From Pseudidiomarina mangrovi (GTDB taxonomy: Bacteria; Pseudomonadota; Gammaproteobacteria; Enterobacterales; Alteromonadaceae), in NCBI RefSeq assembly GCF_003999375.1, contig NZ_RJLC01000016.1, positions 1-64,000 on the forward strand: a stretch of DNA of 64,000 nucleotides. Direction: 5' to 3'. A program made the translations under genes and the position numbers. Below the pieces are notes generated by a model. It did not search any database, was not told the origin of the DNA, and worked only from the letters and a program-made list of their open reading frames with translations. Positions 47,235 to 57,554 of the stretch are shown here, one piece after another. Within the stretch, counting starts at the first letter, position 1, and the number at the start of each line of letters is the position of its first letter.

Positions 47235-48596
47235 TTAACCCAACAGCAGCGTAGCGGTACCCAAGAAGGCGAAAATACCCACCACGTCGGTGACCGTGGT
47301 GAGGATCACCCCACCGGCAAGTGCCGGGTCAATATCAAATTTTTTCAGCATCAACGGAATCGTCACGCCGGCCAAACCGGCTGCCACTAAGTTGGCGAAC
47401 ATGGCAAAGGCAATAATGATACCAATGGTGAGATCTTGCTTCCACAGCGCCACCACCCCGGCAATGAGCACCGCCCACACCACACCGTTGATGAGGCCGA
47501 TTGAGAGCTCTTTCCAAATTAACCAGCGCTGGTTACTGGCGCCAACGTGGCCTAGCGCCATACCGCGGATCACCAAAGTTAAGGTCTGCGAACCGGCAAT
47601 ACCGCCCATGCTCGGCACAATGGTATTCAAGATCGCTAAAATAGCCATCTGCGCCAAAATATCCTCAAATAGCGAACTGACCATGGCTGCCAACAGCGCC
47701 GTGATCAGGTTAATACCCAGCCATAATGAACGGCGCCCAGCCGATTTACCCACCGGGGCAAAGGTATCTTCGTCGTCATCAAGACCGGCCATGCTCAACA
47801 TCGAGTGCTGCGCATCTTCACGAATGATATCAACCACGTCATCAATGGTGATACGGCCTAACAAGCGGTTGTCACCATCGACCACCGGTGCTGAGATCCA
47901 GTCTTGCCGTTCAAACAGTTTGGCTACCTCGGTTTCGTCCATGTCGACCGGAATGCTTTGTACGTCGTCGTCCATCACATCGTTGACCAAGCGCGTAGGG
48001 TCAACGGTAAGCAACGAGGTGAGCGCCACGGTGCCAATGAATTTATCTTCACGATTCACCACGTAGAGTTTATCGGTACCATCGGGCAGTTCGCCTTTTA
48101 GGCGTAAATATCGCAGCACCACGTCAATGCTAACGTCTGGACGCACGGTGATGGTATCGGTGCTCATCATCGCACCGGCAGTTTCCTCATCGTAGGACAA
48201 TGCTAGCTCAGCGCGTTGCCGATCTTGCTCGTCCATGGATTTCAGAACTTCTTGATAGACCGGCTCTGGCAAGCTACGCAATACGTAGGCCAAGTCATCG
48301 GTATCCATACCTTCGGTGGCGGCCGCGAGCTTGTCCGGCGCCATCTGCCGAATAATAGATTTTTGTACTTCTTCGGAGAGCTCTTCGAGGATATCACCGT
48401 GCTCGTCGGCATCGACCAACTGCCAAATGATCAAACGCGACTTCGGTGGTGATGATTCCAGCAGCAGGGCAATGTCCCAGGCTGGCAAATTGTGCAGTAA
48501 CCGCCGTGCCTGCACGTACATGCCACGGGCTAAGGCAGCGGTTACTTCTTGTAAGCGCTGTTCAGCAAATTCTAAGTCGGCAACTTCGGCAAGCAT
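47235..48596 (-). CDS. mgtE: Magnesium transporter MgtE
   Basis: 453 residues. Order: N-terminal superhelical domain (about 1-135), two CBS domains (about 140-265) that sense Mg2+, a plug helix, and five membrane segments in the last 170 residues, with the pore motif MGGIAGSQTL and the closing LAGGVILTTVTDVVGIFAFLG (shown only to 20 as LAGGVILTTVTDV). It lets Mg2+ in and closes when internal Mg2+ is high. The start ATG 48596 follows GAGGAG and six T, which form the right arm of a hairpin. It lies downstream of ptsO, same strand. Confidence 0.95.
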   Translation of the reverse strand: MLAEVADLEFAEQRLQEVTAALARGMYVQARRLLHNLPAWDIALLLESSPPKSRLIIWQLVDADEHGDILEELSEEVQKSIIRQMAPDKLAAATEGMDTDDLAYVLRSLPEPVYQEVLKSMDEQDRQRAELALSYDEETAGAMMSTDTITVRPDVSIDVVLRYLRLKGELPDGTDKLYVVNREDKFIGTVALTSLLTVDPTRLVNDVMDDDVQSIPVDMDETEVAKLFERQDWISAPVVDGDNRLLGRITIDDVVDIIREDAQHSMLSMAGLDDDEDTFAPVGKSAGRRSLWLGINLITALLAAMVSSLFEDILAQMAILAILNTIVPSMGGIAGSQTLTLVIRGMALGHVGASNQRWLIWKELSIGLINGVVWAVLIAGVVALWKQDLTIGIIIAFAMFANLVAAGLAGVTIPLMLKKFDIDPALAGGVILTTVTDVVGIFAFLGTATLLLG

Positions 48597-48624
48597 AAAA
48601 AACTCCTCGTGATTTGAGGAGTTT
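48597..48624 (-). promoter_or_regulatory. Hairpin including the mgtE ribosome binding site
   Basis: On the minus strand AAACTCCTC, a seven-base loop and GAGGAGTTT form a perfect nine-pair stem, followed by TTT and the mgtE ATG. The right arm contains the GAGGAG ribosome binding site. It could be a weak intrinsic terminator of the rpoN-ptsO operon, or a structure that hides the site and lowers mgtE translation, or both. Confidence 0.6.
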
Positions 48625-48669
48625 AGCTGATTTTCATAGATTCGTCAGCACTGCTGTTGGGGGTGTTAT

Positions 48670-48945
48670 TCAACACTCTTCATCAAAGCGCGCTTCAACC
48701 AGAGCGGCAATGGCAGCCACGGCTTGCTCAGCATCAGTACCCTCGGCAACGATATCGAACTGTTTACCTTGGCTACCAGCTAATAACAGCAGACACATAA
48801 CACTTGAGGCATCATATTCTTTGCCGTCATTCAGTACTTTTACCTTGGCGTCAAACTGGTGCGCTAACTTAGCCAATTTAGTGGCGGCTCGAGCATGCAG
48901 GCCTAGCTTGTTGCGAATGGTAACGGTTTGCTGGGCGCGACTCAT
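48670..48945 (-). CDS. ptsO: Phosphocarrier protein NPr of the nitrogen PTS
   Basis: 91-residue HPr-like protein; the phosphorylated His is in GLHARAATKLA near residue 17. NPr passes phosphate from PtsP to PtsN (EIIA-Ntr). The start overlaps the rapZ stop by four bases. Last gene of the rpoN-hpf-ptsN-rapZ-ptsO cluster. Confidence 0.95.
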   Translation of the reverse strand: MSRAQQTVTIRNKLGLHARAATKLAKLAHQFDAKVKVLNDGKEYDASSVMCLLLLAGSQGKQFDIVAEGTDAEQAVAAIAALVEARFDEEC

Positions 48946-49796
48946 GACTTATACCGCGCCATATCACGATGTCGTACTTGCACTTTGAAGGTTTGATTTT
49001 GAAAACGTGCGGCTAACTGCTCGGCAATATAAACCGAACGATGCTTACCGCCGGTGCAGCCAATACCAATGGTCAAATAGCTGCGATTACTGCGTTGAAA
49101 ATAGGGCAGCCAAGTTTCAAAGAAGGTTTCGAGTTGATGCACAAACTTGGTCATTAACGGTTGTTGCGAGAAAAAGTGCTGCACTTCATCGTCTTTGCCG
49201 GTAAGTGGTTTCAGCTCTGGCACCCAATGCGGATTCGGTAAAATGCGTGCGTCGAAGGCGTAATCGAGGTCGCCCGGCAAACCGTATTTGTAACCAAAGG
49301 ATTGAAACACCACCAATAATCGTGACGCGGCTTTCCCCAATACTCGCTCGCTTACTTGTTCACTCAATTGATGCACACTTAACTCGGTACTATCAATGCG
49401 CCATAGCGCACGCTCAGCCAGCGGCTCGAGCAAAGTGCGTTCTTCGGCAAGGGCATCAGCAAGGGGTAATTCATTTTTGGATAACGGGTGAAGACGGCGA
49501 GTTTCGCCAAACCGGCGCAGCAGGATTTGATCCTGAGAGTCGATATAGAGAATTTCTGGCTTTACTTTATCGGGTAAAAAATCCAATGCGTCGGTGAGCA
49601 CATCAGGGTCTTTGGGCAGATTGCGCACATCAACGCTCACCGCTACTTTGTCGTACTGCTCGACCACCGCATGCACCAGTGTTGGGAGCAAGGTAATCGG
49701 TAAATTATCCACACAATAGTAGCCGAGGTCTTCTAAGACGCGCAGTGCAATAGTTTTCCCAGAGCCTGAACGGCCACTAACGATTATGAGTTGCAT
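48942..49796 (-). CDS. rapZ: RNase adapter protein RapZ
   Basis: 284 residues. Walker A is GRSGSGKT at residues about 8-15; the C-terminal domain has IGIGCTGGKHRSVYIAEQLA, which binds RNA and metabolite in E. coli. There RapZ guides RNase E to the small RNA GlmZ and so sets GlmS level. It overlaps ptsN by 13 bases and ptsO by four. Whether GlmZ exists here cannot be told from this window. Confidence 0.95.
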   Translation of the reverse strand: MQLIIVSGRSGSGKTIALRVLEDLGYYCVDNLPITLLPTLVHAVVEQYDKVAVSVDVRNLPKDPDVLTDALDFLPDKVKPEILYIDSQDQILLRRFGETRRLHPLSKNELPLADALAEERTLLEPLAERALWRIDSTELSVHQLSEQVSERVLGKAASRLLVVFQSFGYKYGLPGDLDYAFDARILPNPHWVPELKPLTGKDDEVQHFFSQQPLMTKFVHQLETFFETWLPYFQRSNRSYLTIGIGCTGGKHRSVYIAEQLAARFQNQTFKVQVRHRDMARYKS

Positions 49797-50239
49797 CGGA
49801 TAAAAGCTTGATAAAGCGCCATGTCATCGTGCGCATCACGCATAGCGCGGGTGCACTGTTTGTCGTTTAACCGTTGTGCCACAGCTTGCAGGGTATGTAA
49901 ATGTTGCTCGTGGTGGCTTTCTGGTACCAGCAGGGCGAAAATAATATCAACCGGCTGATTATCAATCGAATCAAAATCGATGGCATCGGCTAGGGTGATT
50001 AAAATGGCTACAGGTTTGCTGCCATCAGCAACACGCCCATGCGGTATGGCAATGCCAAAGCCGATGCCGGTGCTGCCGAGTCGCTCGCGCGACAACAAGC
50101 TTTCAAACACATCAAAAGCTGAGGCATTGGCTAATCGTGGCGCCGCCAGCTGACCAAGCAGCTCCAGCGCTTTCTTCTTACTTGTAACCTCGACTGCACG
50201 ACGGGTGCAGTCGGGGTGTAACAGAGTGGATAAATCCAT
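49784..50239 (-). CDS. ptsN: PTS IIA-like nitrogen regulatory protein PtsN
   Basis: 151 residues of EIIA-Ntr; the phosphorylated His is in GFGIAIPHGR (near residue 66). The unphosphorylated form regulates potassium and nitrogen-linked functions in relatives. Three bases after hpf and overlapping rapZ. Confidence 0.95.
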   Translation of the reverse strand: MDLSTLLHPDCTRRAVEVTSKKKALELLGQLAAPRLANASAFDVFESLLSRERLGSTGIGFGIAIPHGRVADGSKPVAILITLADAIDFDSIDNQPVDIIFALLVPESHHEQHLHTLQAVAQRLNDKQCTRAMRDAHDDMALYQAFIRCNS

Positions 50240-50242
50240 GAG

Positions 50243-50530
50243 TTAGTGACGTTTCAATTTTTCTTTATGTTTAATAACCTGCCGATCGAGTTTATCGATC
50301 AGCCCATCAATTGCAGCGTACATATCGTCATGGGTGGAATCAGCAAATATCTCACCACCATTTAGATGCAGGGTAGCTTCAGCTTTTTGCGTCAGCTTTT
50401 CAACATTTAATATCACGTGGACATTAGTAATATGGTCGAAGTGGCGCTCAAGCTTGGCGAATTTTTCATTCACATAAGTGCGCAGTGCATCGGTAAGTTC
50501 AACGTGGTGACCAGTCAGATTAATTTGCAT
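50243..50530 (-). CDS. hpf: Ribosome hibernation promoting factor, short form
   Basis: 95 residues beginning MQINLTGHHVELTDALRTYV, a beta-alpha-beta-beta-beta-alpha ribosome-binding fold without the C-terminal extension of long HPF. It helps form 100S ribosomes in resting cells. It lies between rpoN and ptsN, as in E. coli. Confidence 0.95.
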   Translation of the reverse strand: MQINLTGHHVELTDALRTYVNEKFAKLERHFDHITNVHVILNVEKLTQKAEATLHLNGGEIFADSTHDDMYAAIDGLIDKLDRQVIKHKEKLKRH

Positions 50531-50556
50531 AACATCTTCCTTCTGTTGTCCGAGAT

Positions 50557-51936
50557 TCAGATAAGACGCTTGCGTTGGCTCGAGGGCGCGATATTGAGCG
50601 CTTCTCGGTATTTCGCAATAGTCCGTCGGGCCACCTGAATACCTTGTTCCGCCATCAATTCAGTCAATTGACTATCGCTTAACGGCTTCTTCGGGTTCTC
50701 CGCGGCGACCAACTTCTTCAGCAACGCGCGTATGGCTGTTGACGAACATTCTCCTCCGTTATCCGTTGCCAATTGGCTAGAGAAGAAGTACTTCAATTCA
50801 AACACACCACGCGGCGTGTGCATATATTTTTGTGTGGTTATTCGTGAAATTGTTGATTCATGCATTTCTACTGTAGCTGCTATATCGGCAAGAATCATTG
50901 GCTTCATCGCTTCGGCGCCAAATTCGAAGAACCCTTGTTGCCGTTGTACGATACTTTGCGCCACTTTCAGCAAGGTATCATTGCGGCTATCGAGACTGCG
51001 AATAAACCACTTGGCGTCTTGTGTTTGCTGACGAATGTACTGCATGTCCTCGCGTTCGCTGCTGCTATCGGCTAAGGCCAAATACGTCGCATTCACTTTT
51101 AATTTGGGTACACTTTGCGGATTAAGTTCCGCAATCCAGCGCGAGTTTTTTTTCCGCACCAGAATATCTGGGATCACATAATCATCATTACTGACGGCAA
51201 AATCGTCGCCTGGCCGCGGTGCTAATGATTGGATCAGCTCGACCACCTGCGCCAGTTGCGTTTCGTTAACGCGTAAGCGCCGCAGCAGGCTGCGATAATC
51301 GCGATTAGCTAACAATTCTAAGTGGTTTTGTACCGCTTGCAGCGCCCAACGCTTCAGCTCCGGGCACACATCACGGGCGGCACGCAGTTGAATTTGTAAG
51401 CACTCACTTATGCTACGCGCCGCCACACCAGTTGGCTCAAATTGCTGAATACGTTTGAGTACCACAGCGATTTCATCGGCCTCTAGATCATCCAGTTCGG
51501 CGGTTAACGCGTCCAGCAGTTCTGGGATATCAGCCTGCAAGTAACCATGGTCGTCGATACTATCGATGATCATGGCGGCAATGACTTCGTCACGCTCGGT
51601 GAAATGCGATAGTCGCATTTGCCAAAGAAGATGGTCGTGCAGAGAGGTATGGGTTTCGCCTTGGTAGAGCGGGGTATCGTCGCCGATGCTCTGGCCACTT
51701 GAACTGAGTTGTGCCGAATAGGGGTCATCCCAATCGTCGTAGTCGCTATCACTATCGGCGTTGGTCTCGCCCTCAGCATCACTATCTTCGAGTTCCAGTA
51801 GCGGGTTATCTTCGAGCGCTTGCTGAACTTCTTGCTGAAGTTCCAAGGTGGATAATTGCAGCAGCTTGATGGCCTGCTGCAGTTGCGGCGTCATGGACAG
51901 CTGTTGGCTGAACTTGAACTGCAAACCTTGTTTCAT
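50557..51936 (-). CDS. rpoN: RNA polymerase sigma-54 factor
   Basis: 459 residues. The Gln/Leu-rich activator-interacting region I ([22 protein letters not shown]) is followed by an acidic region II (about 55-95), the core-binding domain, a helix-turn-helix and the RpoN box [12 protein letters not shown] near the end. ATG 51936 overlaps the lptB stop by four bases. It directs nitrogen, flagellar and other enhancer-dependent promoters. Confidence 0.97.
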   Translation of the reverse strand: MKQGLQFKFSQQLSMTPQLQQAIKLLQLSTLELQQEVQQALEDNPLLELEDSDAEGETNADSDSDYDDWDDPYSAQLSSSGQSIGDDTPLYQGETHTSLHDHLLWQMRLSHFTERDEVIAAMIIDSIDDHGYLQADIPELLDALTAELDDLEADEIAVVLKRIQQFEPTGVAARSISECLQIQLRAARDVCPELKRWALQAVQNHLELLANRDYRSLLRRLRVNETQLAQVVELIQSLAPRPGDDFAVSNDDYVIPDILVRKKNSRWIAELNPQSVPKLKVNATYLALADSSSEREDMQYIRQQTQDAKWFIRSLDSRNDTLLKVAQSIVQRQQGFFEFGAEAMKPMILADIAATVEMHESTISRITTQKYMHTPRGVFELKYFFSSQLATDNGGECSSTAIRALLKKLVAAENPKKPLSDSQLTELMAEQGIQVARRTIAKYREALNIAPSSQRKRLI

Positions 51937-52658
51937 AGGGTAAACTGTTCACCAAGATAAACGTCTTTAACCTGTTGGTTGGCGAGGATACTTTTTGCAT
52001 CGCCCATAGCGATCAGTTCGCCATGACTAACAATATAGGCATGCTCGCACACTGATAGCGTCTCGCGGACATTGTGATCGGTAATCAACACACCGATACC
52101 GCGATTGCGCAAATGCTCAATGATCTTCTTAATGTCCAACACCGAGATAGGGTCAACCCCTGCAAACGGTTCATCGAGCAGAATAAAGGCTGGCTCAGCA
52201 GCTAATGCCCGGGCAATTTCAACCCGCCGGCGCTCACCGCCTGACAAACTCATGCCGAGGCTATTGGCAATATGCCCGATGTGAAACTCTTCCAGCAGGC
52301 TATCGAGTTTTTCTTCGCGCGCGGTTTCATCAAGCTCTTTGCGCGTTTCTAGAATAGACATAATGTTGTCACGCACACTGAGCTTGCGAAAAATTGATGA
52401 TTCTTGCGGGAGGTAACCGATACCACGACGTGCCCGTTCATGCATGGGCAAAAGGGTAATATCATTATCGTCGAGCAAAATGCGACCTTTATCGCTATTG
52501 ACCAAACCGACAATCATATAAAACGTGGTGGTTTTACCGGCACCATTAGGGCCCAATAGCCCAATCACTTGGCCCGACTCAACGCTCAGGCTGACGTCTT
52601 TGACGACCTGGCGTTTTTTATACGACTTAGCGAGGTGTTCAGCGGTTAATCGGCTCAT
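51933..52658 (-). CDS. lptB: LPS export ATPase LptB
   Basis: 241-residue ABC ATPase: Walker [13 protein letters not shown] (about 37), signature [15 protein letters not shown], Walker [13 protein letters not shown] and the switch His in LITDHNV. It drives lipopolysaccharide extraction by LptFG, whose genes are not in this window. It overlaps lptA by 20 bases and rpoN by four. Confidence 0.97.
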   Translation of the reverse strand: MSRLTAEHLAKSYKKRQVVKDVSLSVESGQVIGLLGPNGAGKTTTFYMIVGLVNSDKGRILLDDNDITLLPMHERARRGIGYLPQESSIFRKLSVRDNIMSILETRKELDETAREEKLDSLLEEFHIGHIANSLGMSLSGGERRRVEIARALAAEPAFILLDEPFAGVDPISVLDIKKIIEHLRNRGIGVLITDHNVRETLSVCEHAYIVSHGELIAMGDAKSILANQQVKDVYLGEQFTL

Positions 52659-53181
52659 CGTTGTTCTTTTTTGGCATGAAAATAGTGGTTACCCGCTCAG
52701 AATCTTCGCCGCGATTGGCGCTGAGTTGTTGGGTGGCGAAGTTATAAATAATTTCGTTGCCTTGAATCACACTGTTATTTTGCGCCACCGACGCCTTGCC
52801 GGTGAGAGTAATAATTTGCTTCACTTGATCGTAGTTGATTTGCTCTGCTTCAGCTTCAATAACCGAGCCATCTTCTAACGTTTGTTTATAGGATGCCGGG
52901 CTACCGCTGGCGATAAATTCATCGGTGCCGGCCGCCGCATCCCGTTTCACCCGCAGGTTATCGGCGCGAATTTCAAGGCTACCTTGGCGAATGACGACGT
53001 TTACATCGAACACTGCAATATTGTTGGCCAGGTCAAAAAAGTCGCGCTCTGAGCTGATTTCTATCGGCTGCGCAAAGTCAGACTTACCCTGCGCCAAAAC
53101 TGCAGCGCTGAGCAGCAAACCTAGGCTGAGACTCAGACTAGTTGCGAGGTGTCGTGTTGCCGGTGTAAATGGTTTGAACAT
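52639..53181 (-). CDS. lptA: LPS transport periplasmic protein LptA
   Basis: 180 residues from ATG 53181 ([20 protein letters not shown]), a signal peptide cut after VLAQ; the frame open further upstream lies within lptC. The body is the OstA-like beta-jellyroll ([19 protein letters not shown]). It bridges LptC and LptD across the periplasm. The start lies 44 bases inside lptC. Confidence 0.92.
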   Translation of the reverse strand: MFKPFTPATRHLATSLSLSLGLLLSAAVLAQGKSDFAQPIEISSERDFFDLANNIAVFDVNVVIRQGSLEIRADNLRVKRDAAAGTDEFIASGSPASYKQTLEDGSVIEAEAEQINYDQVKQIITLTGKASVAQNNSVIQGNEIIYNFATQQLSANRGEDSERVTTIFMPKKNNDEPINR

Positions 53182-53713
53182 GTTTGGTAAGTTCCAACGT
53201 TTGTGCACGTAAATCGGCCTGCAAACCTTCACCGCGAACCACAAAGTCGCGGCCATATAAGGTCACTGGCTGATCGGTTTCCATAGTTTCCAGAGTCGTA
53301 TCAATGACTAAGTAGCTGGTTTCTGCGCGTTCCATAAAATCACTGGTATCAAGCTTAGAAATGCGTACACCGCGCTCAAGGACTAAGTTTTTATCATCAT
53401 AAAACGAACCCGCTTCGGCAATTACTTCCCAACTACTCAGGCGGTCTGAGGTGGTGACAACATATACCGGCTGTTCAAGTTCGGTCAGCTTGATAGGGCT
53501 AAAATGCGTCATTTCATCGGCGGATATTTTATGGGTTAGTTGACCATCTTCGGCATACACACGCAACACCAGCCCTTGCGCGGTGAAGTCGGGCTGAATG
53601 GCACGATAGCCATCGTCACCAGCATCGCCACCAGCGGGCGCAAAAGGCCGCCAGATCAGCATCGCCCCGGCGACAAAAAGAATAGCAATCAGCCAAACAA
53701 TATTGCGGTTCAC
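53138..53713 (-). CDS. lptC: LPS export protein LptC
   Basis: 191 residues with an N-terminal membrane anchor (about 5-22) and a periplasmic OstA-like domain. It takes lipopolysaccharide from LptBFG and hands it to LptA. It overlaps kdsC by four bases and lptA by 44. Confidence 0.92.
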   Translation of the reverse strand: MNRNIVWLIAILFVAGAMLIWRPFAPAGGDAGDDGYRAIQPDFTAQGLVLRVYAEDGQLTHKISADEMTHFSPIKLTELEQPVYVVTTSDRLSSWEVIAEAGSFYDDKNLVLERGVRISKLDTSDFMERAETSYLVIDTTLETMETDQPVTLYGRDFVVRGEGLQADLRAQTLELTKHVQTIYTGNTTPRN

Positions 53714-54276
53714 GTACTCACTCCGCCTTGTAACTGTAATTTACCTTGGCTTAATAATATCAAGTCACTTACCTCGCGCACGGCGCCAAAGCCACCGCGT
53801 AAGCTGGTCACATAATTAGCCTGCTGCTGCACAAACGGGTGCGCATCGTTCACCGCTATGCCTACGCCAGCGCGCTGAATCATCGCGACATCAGGAATAT
53901 CGTCGCCAATACAAGCAATCTGACTGTCATGCAGCTGCAATTGCTCAGCAAGTTGTTGGTAAACCGCTAGTTTATCGTCGCAACCTTGGTAAATATGGGT
54001 GACCCCAAGGTGCTCCATGCGTTGCTTGACCAACTCTGAGCGGCGTCCAGTTATGACCGCAACGGCGATATTATTGTTCAATAATGCTTTCACCCCAAAG
54101 CCATCGCGGGTATGAAATGCCTTTAATTCTTCACCACCATTGCCCAAATAGATGCGGCCATCAGAAAACACCCCGTCGACATCGCAAATTAACAAGCGCA
54201 AGTCGCGCAGCTGTTGCAACAGTGCACGTGGGATCTCGCCGTACCAACTACTTACATGACTGCTGAGCGGGTCCAT
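53710..54276 (-). CDS. kdsC: KDO-8-phosphate phosphatase KdsC
   Basis: 188-residue HAD phosphatase: motif I LLICDVDGVFSDG, motif II VAVITGRRS, Lys in CDDKLAVY and motif III IGDDIPDV. It dephosphorylates Kdo-8-phosphate in lipopolysaccharide core synthesis. The small size (no cap) is typical. The start overlaps kdsD by one base (TAATG). Confidence 0.96.
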   Translation of the reverse strand: MDPLSSHVSSWYGEIPRALLQQLRDLRLLICDVDGVFSDGRIYLGNGGEELKAFHTRDGFGVKALLNNNIAVAVITGRRSELVKQRMEHLGVTHIYQGCDDKLAVYQQLAEQLQLHDSQIACIGDDIPDVAMIQRAGVGIAVNDAHPFVQQQANYVTSLRGGFGAVREVSDLILLSQGKLQLQGGVST

Positions 54277-55256
54277 TATAATACCCCCGCCTTGAGCAGA
54301 TCGTGCATGTTTAAGGCGCCCACTGCATGCCCCTTGGCGTCGACCACAAACAAGCCATTAATTTTACGGTCTTCCATGGTTTTCAGGCCTTGAGCGGCAA
54401 GCACATCTGCGCTGATGGTAATAGGATTACGTGTCATCACCTGTGCAATCGCGGTGCTGTGTACATCGATACGCTGATCTAAAATACGGCGTAAGTCGCC
54501 GTCGGTAAAAATACCCAGCAATACCCCATCAGTATCGGTGACCCCAGTCATACCTAAGCCTTTACGTGACATCTCTAACAATGCTTCACTGATGGTGGCG
54601 CTGGCGCTGACCTGCGGCAGGCGCTCGCCACTGTGCATGATGTCGCGGATGTGTAACAGCAGGCGCCGGCCTAAACTACCGCCCGGATGCGACATGGCAA
54701 AGTCATCGGCGGTGAAACCCCGCGCATGCAACAGCGCCACGGCCAGAGCATCACCCATCACTAGGGTTGCGGTAGTGGACGAGGTAGGCGCTAAACCGAG
54801 CGGACAGGCCTCTTTGTCGACCGCAATACAGAGATGCACATCAGACAGTTGTGCCAGCGTCGATTGTGGATTTCCGGTCATACTAATAAAGCCCACACCA
54901 CGGCGTTTTATCAGCGGGGCGATGGCTAATACTTCGTTGGTTTCGCCAGAGTTGGATAGCGCGAGCACCACATCGGCATCGGTAATCATGCCAAGATCAC
55001 CATGGCTGGCTTCGCCCGGGTGAACAAAGAACGCCGGCGTGCCAGTTGACGCTAAGGTCGCAGCAATTTTGCCACCAATATGGCCAGATTTACCCATACC
55101 TATCACGATCACCCGTCCGCGGCATTGCAATAGCATCTCGCAGGCATCGGCAAAGTGCTGGTCTAGGTAACGCGAAAGGCCGCGTACGGCGGCCGCCTCT
55201 ATGTCGACCACCTGTTGGGCAAGGCTAATAAACTCTGATTTCTTCACGGCGCTCAT
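54276..55256 (-). CDS. kdsD: Arabinose-5-phosphate isomerase KdsD
   Basis: 326 residues: an N-terminal SIS sugar-isomerase domain (about 40-175; VIVIGMGKSGHIGGKIAATL, then SNSGETNE) and two CBS domains (about 205-325). It converts ribulose-5-phosphate to arabinose-5-phosphate, the first Kdo precursor. First gene of the minus-strand block. The 198-base gap shared with mlaF holds no promoter that I could call with confidence. Confidence 0.95.
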   Translation of the reverse strand: MSAVKKSEFISLAQQVVDIEAAAVRGLSRYLDQHFADACEMLLQCRGRVIVIGMGKSGHIGGKIAATLASTGTPAFFVHPGEASHGDLGMITDADVVLALSNSGETNEVLAIAPLIKRRGVGFISMTGNPQSTLAQLSDVHLCIAVDKEACPLGLAPTSSTTATLVMGDALAVALLHARGFTADDFAMSHPGGSLGRRLLLHIRDIMHSGERLPQVSASATISEALLEMSRKGLGMTGVTDTDGVLLGIFTDGDLRRILDQRIDVHSTAIAQVMTRNPITISADVLAAQGLKTMEDRKINGLFVVDAKGHAVGALNMHDLLKAGVL

Positions 55257-55454
55257 AGCATTATCATCGCGGTTGATTATCAGCTTATCGAGGTAAAACG
55301 TAAGTTAATGCAACAATCATACCCGATCGTTTTTGTCTTTGCAGACGTAAATAGCCCAACACTCACGTTTTGTCACAAATTTTAATTACGAGAATACCTG
55401 ACTTGCAGGCAAATCTGGTAAACTATGTGGTCTGCAAAAGGAGATACGTCATCT

Positions 55455-56303
55455 ATGGTTGATGATGCGGTTGAACAATTAGTGGAATTGCAAGGCGTGC
55501 ATTTCGCCCACGCGCACGGTGCCCACCCGGTCTACCGTGACCTGAACATGCAATTTCAGCGCGGTAAGATTACCGCAGTGCTGGGCCCAAGTGGTATCGG
55601 CAAAACCACCTTATTACGGCTTATTGGTGGTCAATTAAAGCCACAGCAAGGGCGTATTAGTTTTGCTGGGCACAATATTCCAACACTCTCGCGGTCGGCG
55701 CTGTATCAGTTGCGTACGCGTATGAGCATGCTGTTTCAAAGTGGCGCGCTATTTAGCGATATGAACGTGTTTGACAATATTGCCTTTCCACTGCGTGAAC
55801 ACAGCCGTTTAAGTGAAGACATTATTGAAACTGTAGTACTGATGAAGCTTGAGGCAGTCGGCCTGCGCGGAGCGCGCAACCTGATGCCGAGTGAGCTATC
55901 AGGTGGTATGGCGCGGCGTGCTGCGTTGGCACGGTCAATTGCGCTAGACCCTGAGCTGATTATGTACGATGAGCCATTTGCTGGCCAAGACCCAATCTCT
56001 ATGGGGGTTATCGTCAAACTCATCAAAAGCCTGAACGAGTCTATGGGCCTGACCACCATCATCGTCACCCACGATGTTCAAGAAGTCATGACCATTGCCG
56101 ATTATGTCTACATTATGGCCAACAAGACCGTGGTCGGCTCTGGCACACCAGCCGAGCTGATGGCCTCTGACGATCCGTTAGTCCACCAATTTCTACATGG
56201 TGAAGCCGATGGCCCGGTACGCTTCCATTATCCTGCTGCTGACCTAAGCGATGAATTGCTGGGCAAGCCGGCCGCTACTGCGAAGGAAAGTCGTCATGTT
56301 TGA
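55455..56303 (+). CDS. mlaF: Phospholipid ABC transporter ATPase MlaF
   Basis: 282 residues from ATG 55455; AAAGGAGA lies a little far upstream, and an ATG at 55425 is an alternative. Walker [14 protein letters not shown], signature [14 protein letters not shown] and Walker [14 protein letters not shown] closely match E. coli MlaF. With MlaE, D and B it moves phospholipids between the inner membrane and MlaC, keeping the outer leaflet asymmetric. It overlaps mlaE by eight bases. Confidence 0.95.
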   Translation: MVDDAVEQLVELQGVHFAHAHGAHPVYRDLNMQFQRGKITAVLGPSGIGKTTLLRLIGGQLKPQQGRISFAGHNIPTLSRSALYQLRTRMSMLFQSGALFSDMNVFDNIAFPLREHSRLSEDIIETVVLMKLEAVGLRGARNLMPSELSGGMARRAALARSIALDPELIMYDEPFAGQDPISMGVIVKLIKSLNESMGLTTIIVTHDVQEVMTIADYVYIMANKTVVGSGTPAELMASDDPLVHQFLHGEADGPVRFHYPAADLSDELLGKPAATAKESRHV

Positions 56304-57072
56304 TCGCATTGCCGCCCTCGGTAAAGCCGTACTCGACACCGTAGCGGGAGCTGGCGCGGCGTTAATCATGCTGGTTCGTGCCTTAATTGGGCGGCCAAAT
56401 TTACGCAAGTCGTGGCCGCTGTTGATGCAGCAAATGTATTCGCTCGGGGTACTGTCGTTGCTCATTATCATCATCAGCGGGTTATTTATCGGCATGGTGT
56501 TGGGGCTACAAGGCTTTACCATCTTAGTTGATTTTGGCGCCGAACAAAGCCTTGGGCAAATGGTCGCGCTGTCGTTGTTGCGCGAACTCGGGCCCGTGGT
56601 CACAGCGCTATTATTCGCCGGTCGCGCGGGTTCGGCCTTGACCGCAGAAATTGGTTTGATGAAAGCTACTGAGCAATTATCGAGCCTAGAAATGATGGCC
56701 GTGGACCCGTTGCGTCGAGTCATTTCGCCACGTTTTTGGGCGGGCTTTTACAGCATGCCTATTTTGGCCACGATTTTCTCAGCAGTGGGTATTTATGGCG
56801 GCTATTTAGTTGGCGTACAGTGGCTCGGTGTCGATGACGGCGCGTTCTGGTCGGTCATGCAATCGAGCGTTGAATGGCAAGAAGACATTCTCAACGGGCT
56901 GATTAAAAGTATCGTTTTTGCCTTTGTAGTGACCTGGATAGCGCTCTACAAGGGCTATAATTGCACCCCAACCTCAGTCGGCATTAGCCGCGCTACCACC
57001 TCAACAGTGGTCACCGCATCGTTAGCGGTTTTAGGGTTGGATTTCGTTTTAACTGCATTGATGTTTGGATAA
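56296..57072 (+). CDS. mlaE: Phospholipid ABC transporter permease MlaE
   Basis: 258 residues from ATG 56296 ([13 protein letters not shown]), with about five membrane segments. [35 protein letters not shown] and the [18 protein letters not shown]-like end (here [12 protein letters not shown]) are the family's conserved blocks. Longer frame from 56251 is within mlaF. Confidence 0.95.
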   Translation: MFDRIAALGKAVLDTVAGAGAALIMLVRALIGRPNLRKSWPLLMQQMYSLGVLSLLIIIISGLFIGMVLGLQGFTILVDFGAEQSLGQMVALSLLRELGPVVTALLFAGRAGSALTAEIGLMKATEQLSSLEMMAVDPLRRVISPRFWAGFYSMPILATIFSAVGIYGGYLVGVQWLGVDDGAFWSVMQSSVEWQEDILNGLIKSIVFAFVVTWIALYKGYNCTPTSVGISRATTSTVVTASLAVLGLDFVLTALMFG

Positions 57073-57077
57073 CGCTC

Positions 57078-57545
57078 ATGGAATCACGTAATACACATTT
57101 GGCGGTTGGTCTGTTTGTCATTTTCGGCATTCTGGCGATGTTGTTTTTGGGGCTACGAGCGGCCAATACCAGCGCAGTCACCACCGGTGAAACCTACAAA
57201 ATTTACGCCAAGTTCGACAATATTGGCGGCCTTAAAGAGCGCTCACCGATCAAAGTGGGCGGTGTGGTCATTGGCCGTGTCAGCGCTATTTCCCTCGACG
57301 GCGCCTATTACGAGCCGCTGGTGGAAATGACCATTAGCAAACAATACAGTGAATTTTCTGACACCTCATCGGTCTCAATCTTAACCTCGGGTTTATTAGG
57401 TGAGCAGTATATCGGCCTCAACCCTGGTTTTATTGACGATACCGTGGAGATGCTGGGTGACGGTGATTACATTTACGACACTAAATCAGCATTAGTGTTA
57501 GAAGACTTGATCGGGCAGTTCCTGTTTGGCCAGGGTAATGATTAA
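57078..57545 (+). CDS. mlaD: Phospholipid-binding MCE protein MlaD
   Basis: 155 residues: one membrane anchor (about 8-28) and an MCE domain (about 38-120) with FDNIGGLKERSPIKVGGVVIG (conserved Gly/Val block) and LLGEQYIGLNPG. It forms a hexameric ring in the periplasm that carries lipid. It lacks a long C-terminal extension, as in E. coli. Confidence 0.95.
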   Translation: MESRNTHLAVGLFVIFGILAMLFLGLRAANTSAVTTGETYKIYAKFDNIGGLKERSPIKVGGVVIGRVSAISLDGAYYEPLVEMTISKQYSEFSDTSSVSILTSGLLGEQYIGLNPGFIDDTVEMLGDGDYIYDTKSALVLEDLIGQFLFGQGND

Positions 57546-57554
57546 GGAGAAACT

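Noticed and set aside
47290-48066. A long plus-strand frame of 258 codons
   Set aside because: It mirrors mgtE on the other strand; its Ser/Thr/Pro-rich product has no domain, while mgtE shows full family motifs.
55370-55424. Promoter boxes ahead of mlaF
   Set aside because: TTGTCA and TTGCAG occur, but no -10 of good match lies at the right spacing.
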